From contig CAYUES010000001.1 of the NCBI GenBank assembly GCA_964443885.1, forward strand, positions 1-64,000: DNA of 64,000 bases. The letters are read 5' to 3'. Positions 25,908 to 34,746 of the stretch are shown here, one piece after another (within the stretch, counting starts at the first letter, position 1; each line of letters begins with the position of its first letter). The DNA is from OMIS01 sp964443885. GTDB taxonomy: Bacteria > Patescibacteriota > Microgenomatia > UBA1400 > PJMF01. The translations under genes and the position numbers were made by a program. The notes below the pieces were generated by a model. The model was not told where the DNA came from, ran no database searches, and worked only from the letters and a program-made list of their open reading frames with translations.

Positions 25908-26633
25908 TTACAGCGTGAGAACCAAAAGGTCAAGTTGCTGTTGGAGTGTCATTCGTGAGCTCGAAGTTTTCTGATTTTGATCGATTTGAAGGAGTTGTGT
26001 GTGGAGTTGTAGAAGTTTGTCCTGAGAAAAGGCGGCGGCCTGTTTCTGCAGTTTGGCGATTATAAACGGCGCACCTTTGAGTTGGCCATCGTCTTTGGCA
26101 CTCAACAGCAGGCGAACTTGTCGCGCCAACATCGCAAATAAAAATTCCGCGCCATCTTGGTCGTAAATCTGGTGAAGTTGTTGTAGCTGGTGAGACTTGT
26201 CGGTGCTGGTTCCAAACCCATCTAGCCACCTGAACAGCACCGAGCTGGACTTAAACTCTTCTGCCGGTGCTTTCCCAAACTTTTTGAGCATCGTGGGTGT
26301 GAGTTGGCGTTTTTCCCAGATCACGAGCTTAGGAATACTGGTGCCAGTGATCGTGCCGCTCCCTTCTGAAAGTAGCTCGGTGACTTGCGCACTCACCATT
26401 TGAATCAGCTGATCTTTTTTAGCGGACTTGGGCAAACTGTGCAGTTCTTCGATCACGATCACTTTTTCGGTCCCGAATAACGAACTGGCGGCAAACGCCT
26501 CTTCCAAAACTGCCAGGGTAAGTTCCTTGCCAAGGAGTCGTTTGAGATCAAGCTGGGCATCTCGGGCAGCCTGCAATACGCCAGTCAGCCTGGCACGAGA
26601 TTTGATAGTATTTTCTCCATGAATGATGAGCAT
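25908..26633 (-). CDS. holA: DNA polymerase III delta subunit (HolA), short
   Basis: 241 residues, against about 340 in E. coli. The N-terminal MLIIHGENTIKSRARLTGVLQ, SLFGTEKVIVIEEL and the C-terminal LLFAML-like helix AEFLFAMLARQVRLLLSAKD fit the delta clamp-loader subunit, which opens the sliding clamp. Conserved positions of this poorly conserved family are recognisable, but the central region is compressed. TATACT lies about 9 nt upstream of the ATG. Confidence 0.8.
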   Translation of the reverse strand: MLIIHGENTIKSRARLTGVLQAARDAQLDLKRLLGKELTLAVLEEAFAASSLFGTEKVIVIEELHSLPKSAKKDQLIQMVSAQVTELLSEGSGTITGTSIPKLVIWEKRQLTPTMLKKFGKAPAEEFKSSSVLFRWLDGFGTSTDKSHQLQQLHQIYDQDGAEFLFAMLARQVRLLLSAKDDGQLKGAPFIIAKLQKQAAAFSQDKLLQLHTQLLQIDQNQKTSSSRMTLQQQLDLLVLTL

Positions 26634-26685
26634 CTGAGGTCTAGTATACCGTAAAAATATTTTGCTGGATTACAGAGATTTACAA

Positions 26686-27417
26686 CTACGACAGCTCATG
26701 GCCTTGTCGCTTCAGCCAACCGCGATGGATTTGGTAGTCAGGATCATACTGCGCCACCAAGTTCCAGAAATTCCTCGAGTGGTCCATGTGGGTGCGGTGA
26801 GCCAGTTCGTGGATAATCACGTAGTCAATAATTGGAGGTGTAGCATGGACGAGCCGCCAGTTAAAGTTTAGATTCCCGAGACTACTGCAACTCCCCCACC
26901 TACTTGATTGTTCGCGCAAAGTAATGTGGCCATACTGTATCTTCATTTTCTTGGCTAGTTGCTCGGTGCGAGTGATCACGTAGGCTTGGGCAGTAGACTT
27001 GAGAAACCGCTCCAAGGCTTTTTCTTCCTTTGGACCCCAAGCAATTTGTGATACTTTTTCTGCTGAAAACTCCACCTCAGGTGTATTAAAAACAATACTC
27101 TTGCCACTAATTAAAATACCCAACTTTTGTTTGGGTAAGTATTTTTTAACCTTGAGATAATCTTTTCCAAAAATCTGGACGACATCGGTATTAGCATCCC
27201 GCTTGGTAAACTTGGAAAGTTTCTCGGTAATCCAATCCGTGTGTTTAGCGACAAATTGATCTACAACCAGTTTGGGAATAAACCTTGGAGTAACAACAAT
27301 TACTTGCCCTTTCCGGTCAATTTTGATAGTGAGCCTACGGGCTCGATTGCTGACGGTATGAGTAAACGGAATTGTGCTAGAAGCTGGACTACCAGAGTCG
27401 TTCCCAAAGGGCCACAT
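26686..27417 (-). CDS. YgjP/SprT-like zinc metallopeptidase (DUF45)
   Basis: 243 residues. The C-terminal half shows the family core: REQSSRWGSCSSLGNLNFNW, LVHATPPIIDYVIIHELAHRTHMDHS (split here by the HELAH zinc site) and FWNLVAQYDPDY. HExxH plus the downstream His form the zinc site. Function: predicted metal-dependent peptidase; YgjP homologues are of unclear role. The start overlaps the end of the upstream membrane-protein gene by 29 nt, indicating an operon. Confidence 0.9.
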   Translation of the reverse strand: MWPFGNDSGSPASSTIPFTHTVSNRARRLTIKIDRKGQVIVVTPRFIPKLVVDQFVAKHTDWITEKLSKFTKRDANTDVVQIFGKDYLKVKKYLPKQKLGILISGKSIVFNTPEVEFSAEKVSQIAWGPKEEKALERFLKSTAQAYVITRTEQLAKKMKIQYGHITLREQSSRWGSCSSLGNLNFNWRLVHATPPIIDYVIIHELAHRTHMDHSRNFWNLVAQYDPDYQIHRGWLKRQGHELS

Positions 27418-27769
27418 AGTTGATTATTGAGAGCCACTCTATCATGGCACGATGCCAAACCACAAGACTAGAACCAGTTATAAACTCAATCATTTCTATG
27501 AACTTCGAGTGGCCCTTGAAGACACGCACCGCAAAAAACATATTGATACAGGAACTGATCGAGCTAGCGATTGCTTCGGTCGTAACTTCCTGAACTTCAT
27601 TTGTAGAAAGGGTCTCGAGCTGCAAACTTGCTTCGAGTTCTGGGTACGTCACCAAAAAAAACCGTCCTGCCTCGAAGAGCTCCCAAGCTGCCAACCCTAA
27701 TAACAGCACAACCAAGAGTTTACGAAGGTACTTGTACGTTATTTCTGCATATTCACGAAAATTTTCCAT
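27389..27769 (-). CDS. small membrane protein upstream of the YgjP-like peptidase
   Basis: 126 residues. One clear transmembrane helix (KLLVVLLLGLAAWELFEAG, about residues 17-38), and weaker hydrophobic segments near residues 75-85 and 95-120. The family is not recognised. GGAG lies about 6 nt before the ATG, and the gene overlaps the peptidase start by 29 nt; both support it being real. Confidence 0.65.
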   Translation of the reverse strand: MENFREYAEITYKYLRKLLVVLLLGLAAWELFEAGRFFLVTYPELEASLQLETLSTNEVQEVTTEAIASSISSCINMFFAVRVFKGHSKFIEMIEFITGSSLVVWHRAMIEWLSIINYVALWERLW

Positions 27770-27893
27770 ATGTACTCCACGCTACAAGAGATTTTTTAGA
27801 GAAGCAAGCACAAAAAGATAGTGTAAAATAGCATCAGTACCGCTCAAGCGTCAGTACCAGCAGATGCTGTAGATGCTAAAGCTCTGAGTACAA

Positions 27894-27979
27894 GCCGAGG
27901 TGCTGAAATTGGTAGACAGGCTGGACTTAGAATCCAGTGCCCTTCAAACGGCGTGCAGGTTCGATTCCTGTCCTCGGCA
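27894..27979 (+). tRNA. tRNA-Leu (UAG)
   Basis: Acceptor GCCGAGG pairs with CCTCGGC; discriminator A. Anticodon stem CTGGA/TCCAG with loop CTTAGAA gives UAG. It has a long class II variable arm and a standard T-loop (GTTCGATTC). The 3' CCA is not encoded. Confidence 0.97.
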
Positions 27980-27998
27980 CAATCTCATTTTAAGCACT

Positions 27999-28026
27999 AA
28001 AAAACCCCGCTTGTGGCGGGGTGCTT
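27999..28026 (-). terminator. Rho-independent terminator of the glucosaminidase-like gene
   Basis: ACCCCGC (28004-28010) pairs with GCGGGGT (28016-28022). On the minus strand the hairpin is followed by six T residues. It lies downstream of the gene at 28136-28834. It may also stop tRNA-Leu transcription from the other side, although the T-tract there is weak. Confidence 0.8.
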
Positions 28027-28030
28027 TAAG

Positions 28031-28067
28031 TTCAGAACGGCATTCCGGTGAGGAGTGTCCTTCTGAA
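28031..28067. repeat. imperfect 16-bp inverted repeat
   Basis: Arms start TTCAGAA (28031-28037) and end TTCTGAA (28061-28067). About 13 of 16 positions pair around a 5-nt loop (GGTGA). It sits just upstream of the terminator, in the 3' region of the minus-strand gene. Role unknown. Confidence 0.5.
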
Positions 28068-28135
28068 TTACTACTACTATATCAAATTACTATAAGTCTG
28101 TCAATAGTGATCATACTAGAACATAAATATGTCAA

Positions 28136-28834
28136 TTATTGATTATTTTGAGTACTAGGATTTTCCTCGGTAAACTCAAGTAAATCGGCATCGGTTTTGA
28201 GTTCTCTCCCGAGTGCTCGGTCATCGTAGCGCATCTCGGCCATCCATTGATTGACACTAGCTGCCCAACTGCCATTACTTCCAGGCGTATATTTCCGCAT
28301 GATCTGCTCTGGAGTGACTAATCCAATATCCAGGTAGTTTTTCTTGAGAATGCCTGCTGCAGCGGTAAAGTTTTCCCGATATGTTTCGAATCCCCAGGTA
28401 CCGCGCGCGTGAATTCCTAGACCCAAACAGTTGTGCGACTCTGGTGGGATAACTTTACACAAGTTGCTCTCTTGCATTGCAATGGCTGGAAGGAGTCGAA
28501 AATCAATGCCTTGTTCGTCAGCCAGCGTCACTAAAAACTGGGCAAACTCAGGATCTTCGTCTAAAATCGGCGAGTTATGACGCTCCAAAAAATTATGAAC
28601 CAAGATTACGCGGGCATCCCCTACTTCTGGTTGGGCTTCAATCTGTGGATTACTGCTCTCGGCCGGCCGAGTTGGGCCATCAGAAAGTACCATTGCACCG
28701 CCTTGCGGCCAGGGAATCGAAAACTTGGTTGACATAAAATATCCGGTGTCCAAGTAAAATGCCATCGCCACACTTGCAAAGATAGTTGCAGTTGTTCCAA
28801 AGAGCCATAAAACTGCTGAAAGAAGCTTTTTCAT
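28136..28834 (-). CDS. secreted glucosaminidase/lysozyme-fold cell-wall hydrolase
   Basis: 232 residues. An N-terminal hydrophobic segment (about 7-27) anchors or exports it. The domain DEQGIDFRLLPAIAMQESN (catalytic-type Glu) followed by HNCLGLGIHARGTWGF, ENFTAAAGILKKNYL and IMRKYTPGSNGSWAASVNQW fits the Glucosaminidase (PF01832) superfamily. Predicted to cut glycan strands of peptidoglycan. It is divergent from the glycoside hydrolase at 28907, and ends at a strong terminator. Confidence 0.8.
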   Translation of the reverse strand: MKKLLSAVLWLFGTTATIFASVAMAFYLDTGYFMSTKFSIPWPQGGAMVLSDGPTRPAESSNPQIEAQPEVGDARVILVHNFLERHNSPILDEDPEFAQFLVTLADEQGIDFRLLPAIAMQESNLCKVIPPESHNCLGLGIHARGTWGFETYRENFTAAAGILKKNYLDIGLVTPEQIMRKYTPGSNGSWAASVNQWMAEMRYDDRALGRELKTDADLLEFTEENPSTQNNQ

Positions 28835-28870
28835 AATCTAGAATCTAATTGTATCAAATCATTATTTTCC

Positions 28871-28899
28871 TGGACAAACTCGAGGAAAAATGGTATAAT
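28871..28899 (+). promoter_or_regulatory. strong leaderless promoter for the glycoside-hydrolase-like gene
   Basis: TGGACA (28871-28876), a 17-bp spacer and TATAAT (28894-28899). The ATG begins 8 nt after the -10 box, so the transcript should start at or within a base or two of it. Confidence 0.75.
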
Positions 28900-28906
28900 T
28901 TAAGTA

Positions 28907-29905
28907 ATGAAATACCTGTCCAAAGTATTATTATCGATTTTCCTTTTTGTGGTTTCCACAAGTTCGGTTTTTGCGGCTGATGTCTCTAAAATTGGCGTTC
29001 ATATTTTGAATACGAACGAACTATCTGAGGCTAAATCATTAGTCAAGATTGGTCAAGAGGACTCTTGGCAGTACGTCACAGTACCCTTTACTGTAGCTGA
29101 TATTGAGAAGGAAGCCGAGTGGCAAACCTTCTTTAATGATGCCCGCAACCAAAAAATTATTCCCCTGGTTCGTCTCACTACTAGTGTGGAAAATACCGCC
29201 TGGAAAGTACCTAATCAGATGGAGATCACCCGAATGCTGGCGGTGTTGAGCCGCCTCGAGTGGCCAACAGCCGAACGTCACATTATTGTTTTCAATGAAG
29301 TGAATCACGCTAAAGAATGGGGTGGTACGATTAATCCGCAGGAATATGCTGAAGTTTTAAGTTTCACCAAGAACTGGGCTAATACAGAAAGCAAAAACTA
29401 TGTGGTCTTGCCCGCTGCCATGGACTTGGCTGCCCCAAACGGAAGCCAAACAAAAGAAGCATTCAATTATTTGCAAGCCATGTACGACTACGACAATGAA
29501 GTGTTTACTGGCTTAGGTGGTTGGAACTCTCATTCATATCCAAACCCTGGCTTTAGTTCAGCTCCTCAACGAACTGGCAAAAACTCACTGCGTGGTTTTC
29601 ACAATGAGTTGGCTTTTTTAGAGGGAAAAACTGAGAAAGACTTGCAAGTGTATATTACAGAAACTGGCTGGGAAGATAGTACTGCCACGGGACGGTGGTT
29701 AACTAGTTACTATGCATACGCTCTACAACATATTTGGTCTGATGAACGGGTCAAAGCGGTGACGCCATTTATTCTAAAAGGTGAGCCCGGCCCATTTGCT
29801 AAGTTTAGCTTCATTAATGGTGATGGCAGTCAAACTCGTCAATATCACGCCTTTCAGGCTGCTTTACAGCAGGTTTACGGCAAACCAACTGCCAGTGTGC
29901 AGTAG
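28907..29905 (+). CDS. secreted clan GH-A-like glycoside hydrolase
   Basis: 332 residues with a signal peptide (about 1-23, ending VFAAD). A TIM-barrel hydrolase arrangement is suggested: acid/base Glu in IIVFNEVNHAKEW, and nucleophile Glu in VYITETGWED. Aromatic residues near the active site (GGWNSHSYPNPGF) support carbohydrate binding. The sugar substrate is unknown. It is leaderless by sequence and divergent from a wall hydrolase, so a role in cell-surface or exogenous glycan breakdown is reasonable. Confidence 0.75.
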   Translation: MKYLSKVLLSIFLFVVSTSSVFAADVSKIGVHILNTNELSEAKSLVKIGQEDSWQYVTVPFTVADIEKEAEWQTFFNDARNQKIIPLVRLTTSVENTAWKVPNQMEITRMLAVLSRLEWPTAERHIIVFNEVNHAKEWGGTINPQEYAEVLSFTKNWANTESKNYVVLPAAMDLAAPNGSQTKEAFNYLQAMYDYDNEVFTGLGGWNSHSYPNPGFSSAPQRTGKNSLRGFHNELAFLEGKTEKDLQVYITETGWEDSTATGRWLTSYYAYALQHIWSDERVKAVTPFILKGEPGPFAKFSFINGDGSQTRQYHAFQAALQQVYGKPTASVQ

Positions 29906-29906
29906 G

Positions 29907-30269
29907 CTAGTTGAATGAGCTAGTTTCTTCAATACGATTATTCAAGTATCGCGCCATTGCTGCTAAAGCAAATATAATTTGCTGGCGCTCACGCGGTTCC
30001 ATTGCCTTCAAATCCTTATTAAAATGCTGATATCCTCTTTCTTTAAAGAAAGCAAGATACTGCAGAATTTCTTTAGTAGTCATTTTTATAATAACACTCT
30101 CGTGTGGTTCTACATCTGCGGCAGTGAGGCCAGCGTCAGTACTAGTGAACTCTGGGAGAGTATTACCTAGAGTAGCAAGCAAAGGTGCGCCATCGACTGT
30201 GAATTCTGTATTACTTGGATCAGGATTAATATGGGGTGATTGTACTTCATTGGCTTCTGCGCGGTGCAT
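29907..30269 (-). CDS. hypothetical protein
   Basis: 120 residues, no signal peptide or transmembrane segment. The N-terminal half is Thr/Pro/Glu-rich and probably disordered. The C-terminal half (IIKMTTKEILQYLAFFKERG, ERQQIIFALAAMARYLNNRI) looks helical. Not recognised. ATG 30269 is preferred over a TTG at 30296, because AAAGGA precedes it. A consensus promoter lies upstream (30305-30332), so the gene is likely well expressed. Confidence 0.65.
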   Translation of the reverse strand: MHRAEANEVQSPHINPDPSNTEFTVDGAPLLATLGNTLPEFTSTDAGLTAADVEPHESVIIKMTTKEILQYLAFFKERGYQHFNKDLKAMEPRERQQIIFALAAMARYLNNRIEETSSFN

Positions 30270-30304
30270 AGTTTCCTTTCTGCCTAATTTTGGCAAATCT
30301 TCTG

Positions 30305-30332
30305 ATTATAGAACGATCGTATCCAGTGTCAA
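30305..30332 (-). promoter_or_regulatory. consensus sigma-70-type promoter
   Basis: On the minus strand, perfect TTGACA (30327-30332) and perfect TATAAT (30305-30310) with a 16-bp spacer. The leader to ATG 30269 is about 30 nt and contains a Shine-Dalgarno AAAGGA. This is the best promoter match in the window. Confidence 0.85.
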
Positions 30333-30342
30333 AGCCACTTAA

Positions 30343-30966
30343 TTACTTTTTAATGTACAAATACACTTCGTTTAGAGATTTTTCACTCTTCCAGTTGGGG
30401 AATGGAAAGCTATTGCAGATCACGCGCGCGCCTGGTTTGAGTTCGTTGAGTAACTTGGCTTCGAGATCTTTCATAATGTAGGTCATGCCAAAGAGTGTCA
30501 CGATGTCGTAGTCGCCAAAGTTGGTAGTCCACATGTTTGCCCAGTAAAACTCTGGGCGTTTTGCAGCCGGCAGTCCTCTACCCTGCCACTTGGACCACAG
30601 TACTAGGATTGGATTAATTTCATAGCCGTAGGCGCGTGCTCCAGCTGCAGCAAGCGCAAACGGAATTCGACCATCACCCGAGCCAATATCGACTGCTTTT
30701 TCGCCTTTTTTAATTTTTGCTAACTGCAGAATTGTCTCGATTTGTTTGTCTGAACTGGGATAGTAGATTGCGCCTTTGACAGTCGGGAGCAAAAACAGTA
30801 AATCAATGATAATGACAATGTATGCCAAGATGATGATGCTAATGCCGCTGAACCTGAAGAATGCTGGCTGTAACTCTGGGGGGAGCAGAAAGTAAATAAT
30901 CACTTCAAGGGCAATAATCCCAAGGAAAATAGCTAGTGAACCAAGTAAGATTTTTTTTGGTGGCAT
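30343..30966 (-). CDS. membrane-associated class I SAM methyltransferase
   Basis: 207 residues. Two N-terminal transmembrane helices (about 7-27, 38-60) precede a Rossmann methyltransferase domain with AVDIGSGDGRIPFALAAAGA (SAM motif I), YGYEINPILVLWSKWQ and the DIVTLFGMTYIMKDLEAKLL segment. The pattern resembles the FAM173/ANTKMT lysine-methyltransferase type, but the substrate is unknown. TACAAT ends 6 nt before the ATG, directly beside the upstream terminator. Confidence 0.82.
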   Translation of the reverse strand: MPPKKILLGSLAIFLGIIALEVIIYFLLPPELQPAFFRFSGISIIILAYIVIIIDLLFLLPTVKGAIYYPSSDKQIETILQLAKIKKGEKAVDIGSGDGRIPFALAAAGARAYGYEINPILVLWSKWQGRGLPAAKRPEFYWANMWTTNFGDYDIVTLFGMTYIMKDLEAKLLNELKPGARVICNSFPFPNWKSEKSLNEVYLYIKK

Positions 30967-30980
30967 TGAATGATTGTAAC

Positions 30981-31020
30981 AAAAAAACCAATCCTTGAGT
31001 TTTTAATTCCAAGGATTGGT
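30981..31020 (-). terminator. Rho-independent terminator
   Basis: An 11-bp perfect stem, ACCAATCCTTG (30987-30997) with CAAGGATTGGT (31010-31020), 12-nt loop. On the minus strand it is followed by a run of seven T. It ends the small gene at 31043-31237. Confidence 0.9.
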
Positions 31021-31042
31021 CGTTTAAAGAGTTAAGTACTTA

Positions 31043-31237
31043 TTAAGTTTTTTTTGTTAATGCCCTGATAGTTTCCGCATCTATTGCTGCTTGTTTTTCA
31101 TCAGTAAAATGAGGGTTGCCATTACTATCTACATGAACGCCAGCATCATTTGTAGTTGGAACTGCTCTTGCCTTGTCAGCAGCTTCTTTAAGCTGTTCCT
31201 TAGTCATATTTCGAAAATCAACTAATTCTCCTGCCAT
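31043..31237 (-). CDS. small hypothetical protein
   Basis: 64 residues, hydrophilic and charged, predicted mainly helical at both ends (MTKEQLKEAADKARAV, EKQAAIDAETIRALTKKT), with an Asn/Gly/His-rich middle. Not recognised. AAAGGA lies about 5 nt before the ATG, and a strong terminator follows the stop, so it is probably a genuine small gene. Confidence 0.7.
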   Translation of the reverse strand: MAGELVDFRNMTKEQLKEAADKARAVPTTNDAGVHVDSNGNPHFTDEKQAAIDAETIRALTKKT

Positions 31238-31303
31238 ATTTTTCCTTTGTTATTTATTACTATTTTTCACTATAGCATACCAAGAGTTTTTGTAACAATA
31301 ATT

Positions 31304-31642
31304 TTACTTACTCACCATACTATTTGTCACACTACCAATTATGGAGAGTGTGATAGCAAACAGTATCGCAGACATCACGCCTTCGAGTTCAAATCCTGGA
31401 ACTACTGCATCGACCAAGAACAAAATTATCAAGTTGATCACGAACAAGAATAATCCAAAGGTGAGAATCGTAATCGGCAAGGTCAACAGTGTCAAAATTG
31501 GTTTAACAATTGCGTTCATAAAACCTAGCACTACCGTTACTAAGACAGCGCTCAAAAATGAGTCCACTCGCGCACCCGGAATTAGGTATGCAGCAAGCAT
31601 AACTGTTATCGCATTGACGATGATTGAAAAAATAAGTGCCAT
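31304..31642 (-). CDS. phage holin family / YvlD-like membrane protein (second copy)
   Basis: 112 residues, four hydrophobic helices, with the family segment NAIVKPILTLLTLPITILTFG. Same PF04020 family as the protein at 3167-3523; the two are clearly related but diverged. AGAAAG precedes the ATG, and a TACAAT box lies about 15 nt upstream of the start. Function unknown. Confidence 0.88.
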   Translation of the reverse strand: MALIFSIIVNAITVMLAAYLIPGARVDSFLSAVLVTVVLGFMNAIVKPILTLLTLPITILTFGLFLFVINLIILFLVDAVVPGFELEGVMSAILFAITLSIIGSVTNSMVSK

Positions 31643-31743
31643 ATAATCTTTCTTCTAATTGTATAAATTTGAGTACAATTTAATGTACTGTAAGTATCAT
31701 AGCTGAACCAGCAAGACAAAGCATGTGAGTTTTGTAAGAAAAA

Positions 31744-33513
31744 TTAGTAAATCTCGTAGGATGCAAGTAGTTTCTTGTTACCTTCCACCTGGTAGTTCAA
31801 AAGATCTTTGTAAATACCACTCTTTTGAGCCAGTTCAGCCGGTGAACCATAGTCAACAATTCTGCCAGTATTGAGTACAATAATTTTCTTGACATTTTGG
31901 ATCGTTGAGAAGCGGTGGGCAATAATAATTACGAGCTTATTTTTCATTAAGTTTTCTAATGCGTCTTGGACTTCTTTTTCAGACTTGGCATCCAAGCTGC
32001 TGGTTGCTTCATCCAAAATCAAAATTGGTGCATTTTTAAGAATGGCACGGGCAATTTGAATACGCTGCTTTTGACCACCAGATAGCCGCACTCCTCGCTC
32101 GCCGACTTCAGATTCCAAGCCGTGTGGCAACTTCATCACAAAGTCGTAGGCATTGGCCAGTTTCAAAGCCTTAATGACATCTTCCTCTGAAGCACTTTCT
32201 GTTCCATACGCCACATTGTCTTTGATTGTTGAAGAGAACAACTCATTTTCCTGGAAAACCAAGGCAATGTTATTGCGCACCACGGTTGCATCAAGCTCAC
32301 TGTAGCTTTTGTCTTTCATCAAAATATCGCCAGTTGTGGGGATGTAAAACTTGAGGATCAAGTTGATGATCGTAGATTTTCCTGCACCACTGTGCCCCAC
32401 CAGCGCGACACTTTCATTTTTCTTAATTGAAAACGAAACACCATCCAAGACAGTCGCAGATTCATCGTACTTGAATGAAACATTTTTGAACTCCAGCGTT
32501 GGATCAAGAAGTCGCTTTTTCTCGACATTTTTTTTGTAGTTTTCAGTAGAAGCCAGCTTCATTACTTCAAAGAACTCTTTGGAACCAGCTTCAGCAAACT
32601 GAATTTGCGTCAAGATATACGACATCGCAAAGAGTGGCATCCGGGCTTGATTGACGAGCTGCAGAATCAAAACCATCTCACCGATTGTTAAGTTCCCCGT
32701 AAACGTATTATAGAAAACTAAAACGTTAATAATAAATAAAATCACTATCAAAGAAAGGCCGCGGAAGAAATCAAAGATATGAAATGTTTGACTTTGGCGG
32801 GCATAAATTTTGTTGATCTCAGTTAAGCCTTTTGAGACAACATCAAACTCTTTTTTCTCGGTGATAAAACTTTTGACTAAGCGAATGTTAGAGATAACTT
32901 CTTGGATGCGGCCGCGGGTGCTGTCTTCAATTTTGTTCTTCTTCTCTTCTTCTTTACCCCAACGCACTGTTGAGTAGTGACTCAGGGTCAAATAGACAGG
33001 AAATAATAAAAAAGTACAGATTGCGATCGGCACATCGTAGTACGCCAGCACCGCAATCGTGAGGATACTCTGCAAAAAGGTCGGAACAATAAAGTTGGAA
33101 GAAGTATTTAGGAAACTATAAATTGAAGAAATGCCGCGATTTAATTGATTGACGATTTTACCGGAAATTTCAGAGTCAAAGTAAGATTGTGGAAGTGTCA
33201 AAACTTTATCATAAAATTTCTCAGTCAAAAACTTACGAATCCGACCTTGGAAGTGATCACCAAGGCGTTCGCTGACTACTGTAGAAATTAGTCCGAGCAA
33301 GTTCATGACCAGTGAAATAATGATAAGAAATATGAGCCGATCCATGTCGCCACCAGCGCCAGATGTTTGGGCGACGATCTCATCCACGATAAACTTGGAA
33401 ATCAAAGGAACAGCCAAAGTGAACAGTGATGAAATAATAATCAGTACCGCCAATGCTGCTACCAAATGATGCAGAGGCTTGGAGATTTTGATGATCTGTA
33501 GAATATTTTTCAT
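31744..33513 (-). CDS. ABC exporter, fused permease and ATPase (MsbA/multidrug type)
   Basis: 589 residues. The N-terminal six-helix permease (about 1-310) is followed by the ATPase domain. Walker A GHSGAGKSTIINLIL, Q-loop LVFQENELF, signature LSGGQKQRIQIARAI, Walker B ILILDEATSSLD and the H-loop IIAHR are intact. It is a half-transporter, so it should work as a homodimer exporting lipid-like or hydrophobic compounds. No obvious substrate gene is adjacent. Confidence 0.95.
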   Translation of the reverse strand: MKNILQIIKISKPLHHLVAALAVLIIISSLFTLAVPLISKFIVDEIVAQTSGAGGDMDRLIFLIIISLVMNLLGLISTVVSERLGDHFQGRIRKFLTEKFYDKVLTLPQSYFDSEISGKIVNQLNRGISSIYSFLNTSSNFIVPTFLQSILTIAVLAYYDVPIAICTFLLFPVYLTLSHYSTVRWGKEEEKKNKIEDSTRGRIQEVISNIRLVKSFITEKKEFDVVSKGLTEINKIYARQSQTFHIFDFFRGLSLIVILFIINVLVFYNTFTGNLTIGEMVLILQLVNQARMPLFAMSYILTQIQFAEAGSKEFFEVMKLASTENYKKNVEKKRLLDPTLEFKNVSFKYDESATVLDGVSFSIKKNESVALVGHSGAGKSTIINLILKFYIPTTGDILMKDKSYSELDATVVRNNIALVFQENELFSSTIKDNVAYGTESASEEDVIKALKLANAYDFVMKLPHGLESEVGERGVRLSGGQKQRIQIARAILKNAPILILDEATSSLDAKSEKEVQDALENLMKNKLVIIIAHRFSTIQNVKKIIVLNTGRIVDYGSPAELAQKSGIYKDLLNYQVEGNKKLLASYEIY

Positions 33514-33594
33514 GAAGACTATATGATAACTTAAATTAGATTAAATGAGGATACTTGGTATATAAAAAATTGATCTGTACTTTATAATTTAAGT

Positions 33595-34113
33595 ATGAAA
33601 AAGAAAGTACTTATTGGTGTGGGTGTTATTTTTATCATCATAGGGGTTGTCTACGCTAGCATAGCTGCTGGGTTATTGATTGCTTTAAGTCCCCTTTCCA
33701 CTCTATACAACTTGCATACTGGTAAAAGCATTTCAGGTGTAGTTGTTAGTTGTGATACTGGATTACCTATTGCTGCTGCTGAAGTAGCAGTTTATGGAGC
33801 AGGTTGGGGAATGAGCAATGGAAAATTAATTTGGGATAAGTCGTATGGTTCAACCACTCAAACAGATAGCTCTGGCCGATATGACCTTACGTATAAGTTA
33901 GGGACTTCACTGCAAACAAAAAAAGAAGGATATCTTACTGCTCAAAATCATGTAAAGAATGGCGACACAGTTCAGGTAAAACTACGAGAAATCACAGCTG
34001 ACGTGGATCCAACTGAACTAACTTTTGACTGCCGTTTATCTTCAGAATGTTACAAATTACGCGAAGAAGGTGATGTAATAGTAGGTTGGAATGACTGCAC
34101 CAATCCTAGGTAG
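33595..34113 (+). CDS. membrane-anchored carboxypeptidase-regulatory-like domain protein
   Basis: 172 residues. An N-terminal transmembrane helix (about 4-28) leads into a beta-sandwich-like domain: KSISGVVVSCDTGLPIAAAEVAVYG ... TDSSGRYDLTYKLGTSLQTKKEGYL (written in parts), typical of CarboxypepD_reg repeats. The C-terminus has four Cys (CDTG, FDCRLSSECYK, NDC) that may form disulfides outside the cell. TATAAT at 33583-33588 ends 6 nt before the ATG (leaderless). Confidence 0.72.
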   Translation: MKKKVLIGVGVIFIIIGVVYASIAAGLLIALSPLSTLYNLHTGKSISGVVVSCDTGLPIAAAEVAVYGAGWGMSNGKLIWDKSYGSTTQTDSSGRYDLTYKLGTSLQTKKEGYLTAQNHVKNGDTVQVKLREITADVDPTELTFDCRLSSECYKLREEGDVIVGWNDCTNPR

Positions 34114-34133
34114 ATACTTCTATTCTTCAAGTA

Positions 34134-34601
34134 CTATACTTCAAACGACATCTTGGTGTTCACTGACTTAAAACCTTTGCTTTCAAAAAATGAACAAGCG
34201 ACGCCGTTGTGGTTGAAAACATCAAGTTCAACGTAGGGTATGTTTTGATTTTTTGCGCGCGCCTTTACTTCATCAACGAGCTGTGTGCCGATGCCTTTAC
34301 CTTGAAATTCTTTACTGACAGTAATGTGGCGAATGTACAGCGATTGGTACGCAAAGTTTGTAAAGTTTTCATCGTAGGTGCGGACTTCGTAGACCAGATA
34401 TCCAGTAGCCTGACAGTCTTCTGTTTCGTCAATCAGAATCACGATGTTATCGGTATTAAAAAACTCCAAGAATAAGTTTTTGATTTCTTTTTGATTGTAC
34501 GGTTTGAATTTATCAGGAAAAAGGCGATGATGCAGATCTTGGACATCTTTATTCAGTTCTGATAAAACAGGAACATCATTGATTGAGGTAGTACGGATCA
34601 T
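34134..34601 (-). CDS. GNAT family N-acetyltransferase
   Basis: 155 residues. The acetyl-CoA loop is in HITVSKEFQGKGIGTQLVDEV, followed by YVELDVFNHNGVACSFFESKGF. The acceptor substrate is unknown. I start at ATG 34601 (MIRTTSINDVPVL), because TATAAT at 34609-34614 ends 7 nt upstream; the longer frame to 34757 is not family-like. Confidence 0.9.
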   Translation of the reverse strand: MIRTTSINDVPVLSELNKDVQDLHHRLFPDKFKPYNQKEIKNLFLEFFNTDNIVILIDETEDCQATGYLVYEVRTYDENFTNFAYQSLYIRHITVSKEFQGKGIGTQLVDEVKARAKNQNIPYVELDVFNHNGVACSFFESKGFKSVNTKMSFEV

Positions 34602-34746
34602 AAAATTTATTATAGCAATATTGTAGTTTAATCTGGTATTTTGGTATACCCTGCAGCACGTAGTGCGATCACAATCCTGAGTAAAAGGGTCGAATTCATT
34701 TGGGATAGTATGCGTCAAGATAGTTAGCTCTGAGAAGATATAGCTA

